Assembly: GCA_019747615.1 (NCBI GenBank) | Contig: JAIEQQ010000066.1 | Coordinates: 1-5,185 of the forward strand | Length of the DNA stretch: 5,185 bases | DNA from: Phycisphaerales bacterium | GTDB taxonomy: Bacteria > Planctomycetota > Phycisphaerae > Phycisphaerales > UBA1924 | Direction: 5' to 3' | Shown: positions 1-4,691 of the stretch, piece by piece | Layout: the number at the start of each line of letters is the position of its first letter | Position numbering within the stretch: position 1 is the first letter of the stretch | Made by a program: the position numbers and the translations under genes | Notes under the pieces: generated by a model | Told to the model about the DNA's origin: nothing | The model's database searches: none | Seen by the model: the letters and a program-made list of their open reading frames with translations, nothing else

Positions 1-170
1 AGCCCGTGTCGCGCCGCGATCTGCACCTTCACCGTCTCCGGTGCCGGCGCGTACTCCCACGCGTGCTCGGCGACAAAGCTCGACGCGCGATCGGGCGATT
101 TGGCGGTGCCGCTTGTGCGTGCGGCCCGGGCAGTGCTGGTCGCGCCGGCGGATGAGTTTCGCTTGGCCAT
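1..170 (-). CDS. N-terminal fragment of a probable aldehyde dehydrogenase (runs off left edge)
   Basis: An open frame starts at ATG (168-170) and continues without a stop to the window edge, giving 56 complete codons. Residues 1-30 are a low-complexity Ala/Ser/Thr/Arg leader (MAKRNSSAGATSTARAARTS...). They are followed by WEYAPAPETVKVQIAARHG at residues 38-56. This WxYAPAPE segment is what I recall just before the catalytic core of NAD(P)-dependent aldehyde dehydrogenases encoded next to deoC in planctomycetes and actinobacteria. The core itself, with its Cys and Glu catalytic residues, lies outside the window, so the family call is inference from the N-terminus and the neighbours. If correct, it would oxidise acetaldehyde from the DeoC reaction in the cytoplasm. 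No clear Shine-Dalgarno sequence precedes the ATG. An in-frame GTG at 195-197 is an alternative start before the stop at 204-206. An unrelated protein with a similar leader cannot be excluded. Confidence 0.55.
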   Translation of the reverse strand, partial: MAKRNSSAGATSTARAARTSGTAKSPDRASSFVAEHAWEYAPAPETVKVQIAARHG

Positions 171-190
171 GCGGAGAGTGTAACCGGCTG

Positions 191-214
191 TAGGCACTGG
201 GCATTAGGCACTGG
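191..214. repeat. Direct repeat of TAGGCACTGG
   Basis: The 10-mer TAGGCACTGG occurs at 191-200 and again at 205-214, separated by GCAT. I recall similar strings of AGTGCCTA-type units scattered in planctomycete intergenic DNA. The sequence itself shows only the two copies. They lie just upstream of the start of the aldehyde dehydrogenase gene. Confidence 0.6.
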
Positions 215-224
215 TCACTTGCCA

Positions 225-434
225 CCTGTGGGGCAGGCGTCCCGCCTGCCCGTCGCAGACTCCCTGTGGACATGGAGCAGCAACGCTCAAGGCAGCAAGT
301 TGAGACCGGAGGTTCCGGCTCGGTGTGTGCCAAAGAAATGCGGCGGCGCGGATTCACCTTGAGCTTTGCTGCTTTGAGATGTTGCGTTCGCCGGGAGTCT
401 GCGGGAGGCAGGCGGGACGCCTGCCCCACAGGGA
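225..434. repeat. Inverted repeat pair built on the palindrome GGCAGGCGTCCCGCCTGCC
   Basis: The left arm (225-250) and right arm (407-432) are exact reverse complements over 26 bp. A further 11 bp, CGCAGACTCCC at 254-264 and its complement at 393-403, matches after a 3-nt inner gap. Each arm is itself a perfect hairpin of 8 bp with a 3-nt loop (232-250 and 407-425). The string TCCCTGTGG at 261-269 is also the complement of 426-434, so a partial extra unit sits inside the left arm. The whole spans about 210 bp and resembles either a REP-type pair or a small MITE. No obvious target-site duplication flanks it and no ORF lies inside. The right arm begins a few bases after the lipoprotein stop, so its hairpin may end or stabilise that transcript, although no U-tract follows. 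Confidence 0.8.
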
Positions 435-438
435 ACGC

Positions 439-858
439 TCACATCTTCTGCGGGCGAGGCGGCGGCGGGATCGTCGGCACCGCGGGCGGCGCCGAGGCCG
501 GCGCGCCGATGATTGAGTCGGCGACCATGACCTTGACCTCGCCGCGGGTCGGGTAGGTCTTGGTGATGATCTCGCCGGAGACGACCGACCGCTTGCCATC
601 AAGCTGCGAGGCCTGGCCGGCGACTTTGGTCACATCGACATCGATCGATCCGGTGTCCATCAGCAGGACCCAGCCGGTCGTCTCGCCGCCGATGGCGACC
701 TGCCCGCTCCGCAGCACGCCCAGAAGTTCGGCCTGTCCAACCTTCAGTGCGCTGGCGTCGCCAGACTTCTGCGTGCTCTTGCACGCAGTCATCGTCAGCG
801 GCAGCGCCAGCAGAGCGGTGGCGGTCAGTGTGTATGCGAAGCCGAGCTTGGTCTTCAT
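439..858 (-). CDS. Small predicted lipoprotein of unknown function with a GGETTG motif
   Basis: This is a 139-residue protein. The start at 858 is chosen over an in-frame ATG 30 nt upstream because GGGAG sits 7 nt before it and it gives a normal lipoprotein signal: MKTK, a hydrophobic stretch at residues 7-23, then MTAC with the lipid-modified Cys at position 26. The expected location is membrane-anchored on the periplasmic side. Residues 38-118 form a compact, probably beta-rich domain with VAIGGETTGWVL at 54-65 and alternating short strands (SVVSGEIITK, GEVKVMVADS) suggestive of an OB-like barrel. That fold is an inference. I recall the GGETTG pattern in uncharacterised planctomycete proteins but know no function. 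The tail (119-137) is rich in proline and alanine. It starts 57 nt after the deoC stop on the same strand and so is probably co-transcribed with deoC. Confidence 0.85.
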   Translation of the reverse strand: MKTKLGFAYTLTATALLALPLTMTACKSTQKSGDASALKVGQAELLGVLRSGQVAIGGETTGWVLLMDTGSIDVDVTKVAGQASQLDGKRSVVSGEIITKTYPTRGEVKVMVADSIIGAPASAPPAVPTIPPPPRPQKM

Positions 859-865
859 GGTTGTA

Positions 866-870
866 CTCCC
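866..870 (-). promoter_or_regulatory. Ribosome binding site of the lipoprotein gene
   Basis: GGGAG on the minus strand lies 7 nt before the ATG at 858. It sits inside the reading frame of the longer alternative start at 888, so it decides in favour of the shorter protein. Confidence 0.65.
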
Positions 871-915
871 GAGGGCGATCGACGACATTCAGTCTCTCAC
901 GATGCGCCAGGCGCG

Positions 916-2013
916 TCAAGCCTCCGCGAAATCGTATCTCGAAGCATACCTGCCGCGGCGCAGCCACGTGAGCTGCCGGCAGAGGTCGTTCAGCAGTGCG
1001 CTCGCGCCAAAGCGGAAGAGCGAGGGATGCAGATACGCGCCGTGCTCGATATCGCCAAGGGTTTCTTTGAGCATCACGAGATACTGCACCGCGGTCTTGG
1101 CGGTGCGGATGCCGCCGGCGGGCTTCATGCCCACCAGCTCACCCGTGGCGTGGTAGTGATCGCTGATGGCCTGGAGCATGACGAGCGTGACGGGCATGGT
1201 CGCCGCGGGCTCGACCTTGCCAGTGCTGGTCTTGATGAATCCGGCGCCGGGGTGTTGCGAGAGGCCGGTGTCGTGCATGGCGCGGATCGAGATGTCGCTG
1301 GCCTCGCGAACGAGGTCGAGCGTTTCGAGCTCGCCGGTCTCAAGGATGACTTTGAGATGGGCGAACGCGTGCGGCGTGGGGGGTGTGGGGGGTGTCGGGG
1401 GGGCGGCGCGCTTGGTGCGAGTCGTGGCGATCGGCGAGCCAGACTCACCCCGCGATGATGCTCGCGACTTGGCGGCGCGAGAGGTCGTCGTGCTCTCGGG
1501 CGCACGCTTGAAGCCGCAGGCTTCGATCGTGGCGCAGATCTCGTCGTAAATCTGCGTCTGGTTCCCGGCCAGGAGCGCGCCGCGTGAGATGACCATGTCG
1601 ATCTCGTCAGCGCCGGCATCCACCGCTCGTCGCGTGTCGTCCAGCCGCACCTTCAGCGGGTACTGCCCCGACGGGAACCCGGTCGCCACCGCGGCCACCT
1701 TCACGCCTCGCCCGCGATCGCCGAGCTTGTTCAGCTCTTTACGGGCCGCGTCAACCATCATCGGATAGACGCAGATCGCCGCGACGCTCGGCAGCGGCTC
1801 GGCGGATGTCCACGAGCCATCAGCGGGATCAACACCCTTGCGACACAGCGAGCGGACCTTCTCGTGCGTGTCTTTGCCCTCGAGCGTCGTCAGATCGATC
1901 ATCGACATCGCCAGCCGCAGGGCGACTTCCTTCGACGGACCCTTGATCGACCGCTTCGTAAACGACGCGGCACGCTGCTCGGCCATCACCTTGTCAACCG
2001 TGACGCGCTTCAT
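916..2013 (-). CDS. deoC: Deoxyribose-phosphate aldolase (DeoC) with a ~50-residue internal insertion
   Basis: This class I aldolase cleaves 2-deoxy-D-ribose 5-phosphate to glyceraldehyde 3-phosphate and acetaldehyde, in deoxynucleoside catabolism in the cytoplasm. It has 365 residues. Expected motifs are present: ADEIDMVI with Asp139, GAGFIKTSTGKV with the Schiff-base Lys261, and GMKPAGGIRT with Lys297. These correspond to E. coli Asp102, Lys167 and Lys201. IDLTTLEG (39-46) and FRFGASALLND (333-343) also fit. The N-terminus is longer than in the E. coli enzyme, as in many planctomycete and actinobacterial forms. Residues ~168-217 are a Ser/Arg/Thr/Pro-rich segment inserted between ACG and AHLKVILETGEL, before the fifth barrel strand; without it the protein would be about 315 residues. 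The ATG at 2013 is the most upstream possible, since an in-frame TAG lies three codons before it. No clear Shine-Dalgarno is visible. A lipoprotein gene and a probable aldehyde dehydrogenase gene follow on the same strand. Confidence 0.95.
   Translation of the reverse strand: MKRVTVDKVMAEQRAASFTKRSIKGPSKEVALRLAMSMIDLTTLEGKDTHEKVRSLCRKGVDPADGSWTSAEPLPSVAAICVYPMMVDAARKELNKLGDRGRGVKVAAVATGFPSGQYPLKVRLDDTRRAVDAGADEIDMVISRGALLAGNQTQIYDEICATIEACGFKRAPESTTTSRAAKSRASSRGESGSPIATTRTKRAAPPTPPTPPTPHAFAHLKVILETGELETLDLVREASDISIRAMHDTGLSQHPGAGFIKTSTGKVEPAATMPVTLVMLQAISDHYHATGELVGMKPAGGIRTAKTAVQYLVMLKETLGDIEHGAYLHPSLFRFGASALLNDLCRQLTWLRRGRYASRYDFAEA
1363..1512 (-). repeat. In-frame low-complexity insertion inside deoC, with Pro-Pro-Thr repeats and a hairpin
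   Basis: Codons ~168-217 of deoC have no counterpart in the class I DeoC family as I know it, where the helix ending in ACG is followed almost at once by AHLKVI. The inserted 150 bp is a multiple of three. It carries a 9-bp tandem repeat (1375-1401) encoding Pro-Pro-Thr three times. It also holds an imperfect hairpin at 1414-1449, in which 12 bp pair (GGTG, AGTC and TGGC with their complements) around a 9-nt loop with two small bulges. The segment should sit on the face of the TIM barrel opposite the active site, where a flexible loop could be tolerated. Its exact borders are estimated by eye. Origin from a dispersed palindromic element is a hypothesis. Confidence 0.7.
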
Positions 2014-2033
2014 GCGGGAAGTCTAGCGGCAGA

Positions 2034-2051
2034 GCCGAACGCAGGTTCGGC
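2034..2051 (-). other. Hairpin in the deoC upstream region
   Basis: GCCGAAC (2034-2040) and GTTCGGC (2045-2051) form a perfect 7-bp stem with a 4-nt loop, ending 20 nt before the deoC start codon. If deoC transcription starts further upstream, this hairpin lies in its 5' leader and could affect translation or mRNA stability. No T-run follows it on either strand, so it is not a canonical terminator. Confidence 0.45.
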
Positions 2052-2069
2052 GTCGCTTGGGGTTGAATA

Positions 2070-2117
2070 GTGGCAGGGTGGCAGGGTGGCAGGGTGACAG
2101 GGTGGCAAGGTAGCAAA
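2070..2117. repeat. Tandem array of an 8-bp unit, GTGGCAGG, six copies
   Basis: Six consecutive 8-bp units can be read: GTGGCAGG three times (2070-2093), then GTGACAGG, GTGGCAAG and GTAGCAAA with increasing divergence. The array lies in the spacer upstream of deoC. It is partly complementary to a second, opposed array at 2164-2195, so the two could fold into a long hairpin or cruciform. I recall GTGGCAGG-type strings in other planctomycete intergenic regions. Confidence 0.85.
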
Positions 2118-2163
2118 GCGGTGAAGTGCTGAACTGCAACGGCGCCTTGATCTCGATGACTTC

Positions 2164-2195
2164 GCCACTCTGCCACTCTGCCACCCTGCCACTTC
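2164..2195. repeat. Opposed tandem array of the 8-bp unit, GCCACTCT, four copies
   Basis: The units are GCCACTCT twice, GCCACCCT and GCCACTTC. Reverse complemented they read as GTGGC-type units like those at 2070-2117. A 46-bp non-repetitive segment (2118-2163) separates the arrays. The arrangement is an imperfect long inverted repeat made of short direct repeats. It lies just downstream of the putative terminator of the cyclophilin gene. Confidence 0.8.
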
Positions 2196-2196
2196 G

Positions 2197-2223
2197 AAAA
2201 ACGCAGTTCCCGATGATGCGTTT
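2197..2223 (-). terminator. Possible intrinsic terminator of the cyclophilin gene
   Basis: On the minus strand, AAACGCA (2223-2217) pairs with TGCGTTT (2205-2199) across an 11-nt loop. The 3' arm runs into five consecutive T residues (2201-2197). It begins about 20 nt after the cyclophilin stop codon. The stem is short and not very GC-rich, so this is a weak candidate. Confidence 0.4.
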
Positions 2224-2242
2224 GCACTTCATGTCTCGCGGA

Positions 2243-3505
2243 CTACCGCGTGGGCACCAGCGCGGGTGCGATCACCTCGTTCAGCGGCGGGGCGGGTTCG
2301 AGCCAGACGCGTGTGATGCGGACGGGTTTTTCGGGTCGGTCGGCATCACCGGGCAGGAGTGGGCCGGCCGCGATGGCGCGGACGATGCGGGCGGAGTCAT
2401 CGCCCTCGATCTGTGCGAAAGAAACGTACAGGCCGTCGAGGCGCGCGGTCTCTTCCCGCGAGAGGCAGATGAAGAACTGCGCCCCGCCGGTGTTGGGGCC
2501 CTTGTCGCGCGCCATGCTGACGACGCCGAAGTCGTGCGTTAGCGTGCTGGGTTCAAACGGCAGCTCGTAGCCGGGCGTGCCCTCGCCGGTGCCCGTCGGG
2601 TCTCCGCCCTGAATCACGAAGCCCCTTCCCGCAACGCGCCCCACGGGCACGACGCGGTGGAAGATCACATCGTCGTAGAAGCCTCCCGCCGCCAGCACGC
2701 GAAAGTTCCACGCGGTGTTCGGCGCGCAATCCGGGCGGAGGCGCACTCGGATCGGCGACGCGCCCGCGTCGGTCAGCAGATGAACGCGCTCATCGGTGTA
2801 CACGCGATACCCGGTGAATGCAATGACCTCGGCCTGCGCGGGCTTCGGAAAGTGAACTCGCGGCGCACCGGGCACACGCTCATCAAGCTCGGCGCGAAGC
2901 GGGCTGCGCAGCGGCTCGATCACCAATGGCGCGCCGATTCGTCGCGAGGCTTGCGGCACGCTCGAGATCGCGGGTGCCGGATCACTCGCAGGTGCATCGG
3001 TCTGTTTCACGGCTTCGAGCTGTACATATGCCGCGTTTCGGAGCGGCTTGGCCCACAGATCCGGGAGCAGCGCCGCGAGGTCGAGCGTCAGCGCATCGCT
3101 CTGGCCGCGCGGCTGTGCCGATATCGTCACATCGCGGCTGGCTTCGCCGATACGCACACCCCGCGCATCAAGCAGGATCACGCGGAGTCGCTCGGTCGAT
3201 TCGAGTGTCGGCGTGCGGAGCGTGACGCGGATCGGACGATTGACGCCGTGGTAGAGGCGATCGGGAACAAGCGGCGTGAGCGTGCGTGCGTCCGGCGATG
3301 CCGGCGTGGTGTCCGCCGATGCCGCGGCCGGGGTCGCAGCGCTCGCGGGCGCTGGCTGGGCGTGCGCGCGGGTTGCGAGGATGGCGGTCGCCGCCGCGAG
3401 GACGATCGCGATGCGAGCAGCACGCGCAACGCGGCTCGAGCCCGCGACGACAATCGCGCCGCGTGCGGGCGATCTGAATCGGATGAACGATGCTGGCAAT
3501 GTCAT
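2243..3505 (-). CDS. Exported cyclophilin-type peptidyl-prolyl isomerase with a long N-terminal domain
   Basis: This 420-residue protein is predicted to catalyse proline cis-trans isomerisation outside the cytoplasm. The ATG at 3505 gives a signal peptide: a basic n-region, a hydrophobic stretch (IAIVLAAATAILAT, 32-45) and a likely cut after AHA at 49. A TTG nine codons upstream is possible but lacks a ribosome binding site. An Ala/Pro/Thr-rich linker (50-72) precedes a ~170-residue beta-rich region with no recognised family. The cyclophilin domain spans about 253-400: RLRPDCAPNTAWNF, IFHRVV (Arg284, equivalent to catalytic Arg55 of human CypA), FVIQGGD (Gln299) and GGAQFFI (342-346). The usual Trp121 and His126 positions are not conserved (LDGLYVSFAQI), which is common in bacterial and divergent members. 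Activity is therefore likely but not certain. It may help fold exported proteins; no partner is encoded nearby. It lies 104 nt downstream of the pseudopilin gene on the same strand. Confidence 0.92.
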   Translation of the reverse strand: MTLPASFIRFRSPARGAIVVAGSSRVARAARIAIVLAAATAILATRAHAQPAPASAATPAAASADTTPASPDARTLTPLVPDRLYHGVNRPIRVTLRTPTLESTERLRVILLDARGVRIGEASRDVTISAQPRGQSDALTLDLAALLPDLWAKPLRNAAYVQLEAVKQTDAPASDPAPAISSVPQASRRIGAPLVIEPLRSPLRAELDERVPGAPRVHFPKPAQAEVIAFTGYRVYTDERVHLLTDAGASPIRVRLRPDCAPNTAWNFRVLAAGGFYDDVIFHRVVPVGRVAGRGFVIQGGDPTGTGEGTPGYELPFEPSTLTHDFGVVSMARDKGPNTGGAQFFICLSREETARLDGLYVSFAQIEGDDSARIVRAIAAGPLLPGDADRPEKPVRITRVWLEPAPPLNEVIAPALVPTR

Positions 3506-3518
3506 GCGTTCAGGATAC

Positions 3519-3564
3519 CCGTTGCTGGCCAACGAACACGCAACGGAAGCGATCGAACCGCTTC
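3519..3564. other. Two adjacent inverted repeats upstream of the cyclophilin gene
   Basis: CCGTTGC (3519-3525) is mirrored by GCAACGG (3540-3546) across 14 nt. GAAGCG (3546-3551) is mirrored by CGCTTC (3559-3564) across 7 nt. The two share one base and would compete or stack in RNA. They lie in the 104-bp spacer between the pseudopilin stop and the cyclophilin ATG and could be a weak transcript end, a leader structure or an operator. No T-run follows. No convincing promoter was found in this spacer. Confidence 0.35.
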
Positions 3565-3609
3565 AGCCGGAGGCAGTGCGATGAAATGTGAGGAACGCCG
3601 CGGCCGCGA

Positions 3610-4395
3610 TCACTCGGCCGGCGTCAGGCCGGGCTCGGTCGGCGCACTACGACGGCCGGCGCGATCGATCTCAAGCCACGCGGTGCGGACGCGCATCGGC
3701 GCCAGCGCATCGTCCTCGTTCTTGGCCAGCACTTGTGAGATCTGGCCATCGAAGTCTGAGACCCAGTTGACGCTCATATCGCCGCGCAGGGCGTTGTTGC
3801 CCGAGGCGTGGTTGTAGTCCTGCTGCGTTGCCAGGCCGTCGGCAAGGATCGCGGTCTGGCCGGGCCAGAGGCGCATCAGCGTGGTGCCGGCGGGCGTCAT
3901 GCCGCGATAGTGGTAGTTGCCAACGACTTCGCCATCGGGCGAAGTCCAGGCATCGCTGTAGTTCTCGAAGCGATGCGAGCCCAAGTGCGACGGGCAGTAG
4001 AACACGTTCGGCGTCGGCAGGTAGTTGCGGCTGAACAGCAGGCCGGTGCCGTCCCAATCGGGGGTGTACTTGTCGCGCGCGACCATCATCTGATCGGGGC
4101 GCCACTTCGGGTCCGTATCGCGAAACGCAACATGCTTGCTGTACGGCACCGAATCGCGATTGTCCTCGGCATACATCAGCATGCCCAGACCGATCTGACG
4201 GATGTTCGAAGCGCACACCACGCGACGGCTCGTCTCACGAATTCCGCTGAGCGACGGCAGCAGTAGCGAGATCAAAACGACCACAACGACCATCGACACG
4301 AGCACGTCGATCAGTGAAAACCCGCGCGGCGACGACCGCCTGCGAGTGTTCGCAATGGTCGCATCGTGCTGCTTCGCGGTCTGGGTCTGTCGCAT
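3610..4395 (-). CDS. Pseudopilin-like protein with prepilin N-terminal cleavage/methylation domain
   Basis: This 261-residue protein has a type IV prepilin/type II secretion pseudopilin signal. A basic leader (NTRRRSSPRG, 16-25) is followed by FSLIDVLVSM from residue 26 and a hydrophobic helix to about 46 (VVVVVLISLLLPS). A prepilin peptidase would cut between Gly25 and Phe26. The +5 residue is Asp where Glu is usual. Then comes ASNIRQIGLGMLMYAEDN (62-79), typical of the large planctomycete pseudopilin families, and a C-terminal region with AILADG (183-187) and NHASGNNALRGDM (195-207). The last matches the spacing of the H-X9-DG motif but with Met for Gly. The start at 4395 is preferred over a TTG at 4470 because AGAGGA lies 8 nt upstream. 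Paralogues are usually many per planctomycete genome, and the specific role of this one is unknown. It is divergent from the sigma factor gene. Confidence 0.92.
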   Translation of the reverse strand: MRQTQTAKQHDATIANTRRRSSPRGFSLIDVLVSMVVVVVLISLLLPSLSGIRETSRRVVCASNIRQIGLGMLMYAEDNRDSVPYSKHVAFRDTDPKWRPDQMMVARDKYTPDWDGTGLLFSRNYLPTPNVFYCPSHLGSHRFENYSDAWTSPDGEVVGNYHYRGMTPAGTTLMRLWPGQTAILADGLATQQDYNHASGNNALRGDMSVNWVSDFDGQISQVLAKNEDDALAPMRVRTAWLEIDRAGRRSAPTEPGLTPAE

Positions 4396-4403
4396 CGCCA
4401 CAG

Positions 4404-4409
4404 TCCTCT
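4404..4409 (-). promoter_or_regulatory. Ribosome binding site of the pseudopilin gene
   Basis: AGAGGA on the minus strand ends 8 nt before the ATG at 4395. It fixes this start over the longer TTG-initiated frame. Confidence 0.65.
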
Positions 4410-4441
4410 GACGGACGTCCGGGGTCTCGCTCGTCACCGAA

Positions 4442-4470
4442 AGTGTACACGGGAAGAACCCTTGACGCAA
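4442..4470 (-). promoter_or_regulatory. Putative promoter of the pseudopilin gene
   Basis: On the minus strand, TTGCGT (4470-4465) and TACACT (4447-4442) are separated by exactly 17 bp and resemble housekeeping -35 and -10 boxes. Transcription would start near 4435 and give a leader of about 40 nt before the ATG, containing the ribosome binding site. Matches are partial: 3 of 6 in the -35 box and 4 of 6 in the -10 box. Confidence 0.45.
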
Positions 4471-4520
4471 GGATCATCGGCATCTTCCCGGACCTACTCA
4501 ATACCGAACAGAAAAATGCG

Positions 4521-4533
4521 GATTGCTGCAATC
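4521..4533. promoter_or_regulatory. Operator-like palindrome in the divergent control region
   Basis: GATTGC-T-GCAATC is a perfect 6+1+6 palindrome in the least GC-rich part of the spacer between the pseudopilin and sigma factor genes. It lies between the two putative divergent promoters. It could be a binding site for a dimeric regulator, but no regulator gene is visible and a single short palindrome may arise by chance. Confidence 0.3.
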
Positions 4534-4570
4534 GAAATCTCGCCGCCCACGGGTGTGGGGGGTGATTGTC

Positions 4571-4579
4571 TGGTATGCT
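4571..4579 (+). promoter_or_regulatory. Possible extended -10 promoter of the sigma factor gene
   Basis: TGGTATGCT matches an extended -10 element (TGn followed by TATGCT, 4 of 6 to TATAAT). No good -35 box lies 16-18 bp upstream, where the sequence is G-rich. Transcription would start near 4586, leaving a leader of about 105 nt. An autoregulated ECF promoter elsewhere in the spacer is equally possible. Confidence 0.3.
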
Positions 4580-4678
4580 GTCAAGGTCTCGCCAAGGGTG
4601 GATCCTTCCACCTCATTTCTGCGTATCGCCTGTCGGTACGACGCGCGGCAGGCCTTCCTCTTCTCGTCGTTCGGTCGT

Positions 4679-4683
4679 GGAGG
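4679..4683 (+). promoter_or_regulatory. Ribosome binding site of the sigma factor gene
   Basis: GGAGG lies 8 nt before the ATG at 4692, a strong match that supports this start. Confidence 0.75.
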
Positions 4684-4691
4684 TTCAGCGG

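Larger units (their letters stand above)
171..438. other. Repeat-bearing intergenic spacer, no gene seen
   Basis: This 268-bp spacer lies between the lipoprotein stop and the aldehyde dehydrogenase start, both on the minus strand. It holds a short direct repeat (191-214), a pair of long inverted arms (225-264 and 393-434) and a central hairpin at 302-321. That hairpin has CCGGA pairing with TCCGG across a 3-nt loop, extended by GAG/CTC with one bulged base. Open frames through the spacer have no ribosome binding site or protein-like composition. No convincing promoter for the aldehyde dehydrogenase gene was seen, so that gene may be read through from deoC or use an unrecognised promoter. Confidence 0.6.

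Noticed and set aside
225..434. CRISPR array
   Set aside because: There are only two arms, in inverted rather than direct orientation, with no regular spacers and no cas genes.
266..556. A possible small plus-strand gene across the repeat spacer
   Set aside because: It crosses the inverted repeat arms and enters the lipoprotein gene on the opposite strand. It has no ribosome binding site and its composition reflects the repeats.
560..1156. A 198-codon open frame on the plus strand
   Set aside because: It is antisense to the lipoprotein gene and the end of deoC. Both of those have clear family or signal features in the other strand, and this product has none.
2118..2163. Possible coding remnant between the two 8-bp arrays (minus-strand frame reading EVIEIKAPLQF)
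   Set aside because: It is too short to assign and is flanked by tandem repeats. Nothing supports a pseudogene beyond a protein-like string of 11 residues.
3598..3608. CGCGGCCGCG palindrome just after the pseudopilin stop as a terminator
   Set aside because: It is a short self-complementary GC string with no loop or T-run, expected often in DNA of this composition.
2657..3817. A 386-codon open frame on the plus strand
   Set aside because: It lies opposite the cyclophilin gene and part of the pseudopilin gene, and its product is Arg-rich with no recognisable motif. It is a high-GC antisense shadow.
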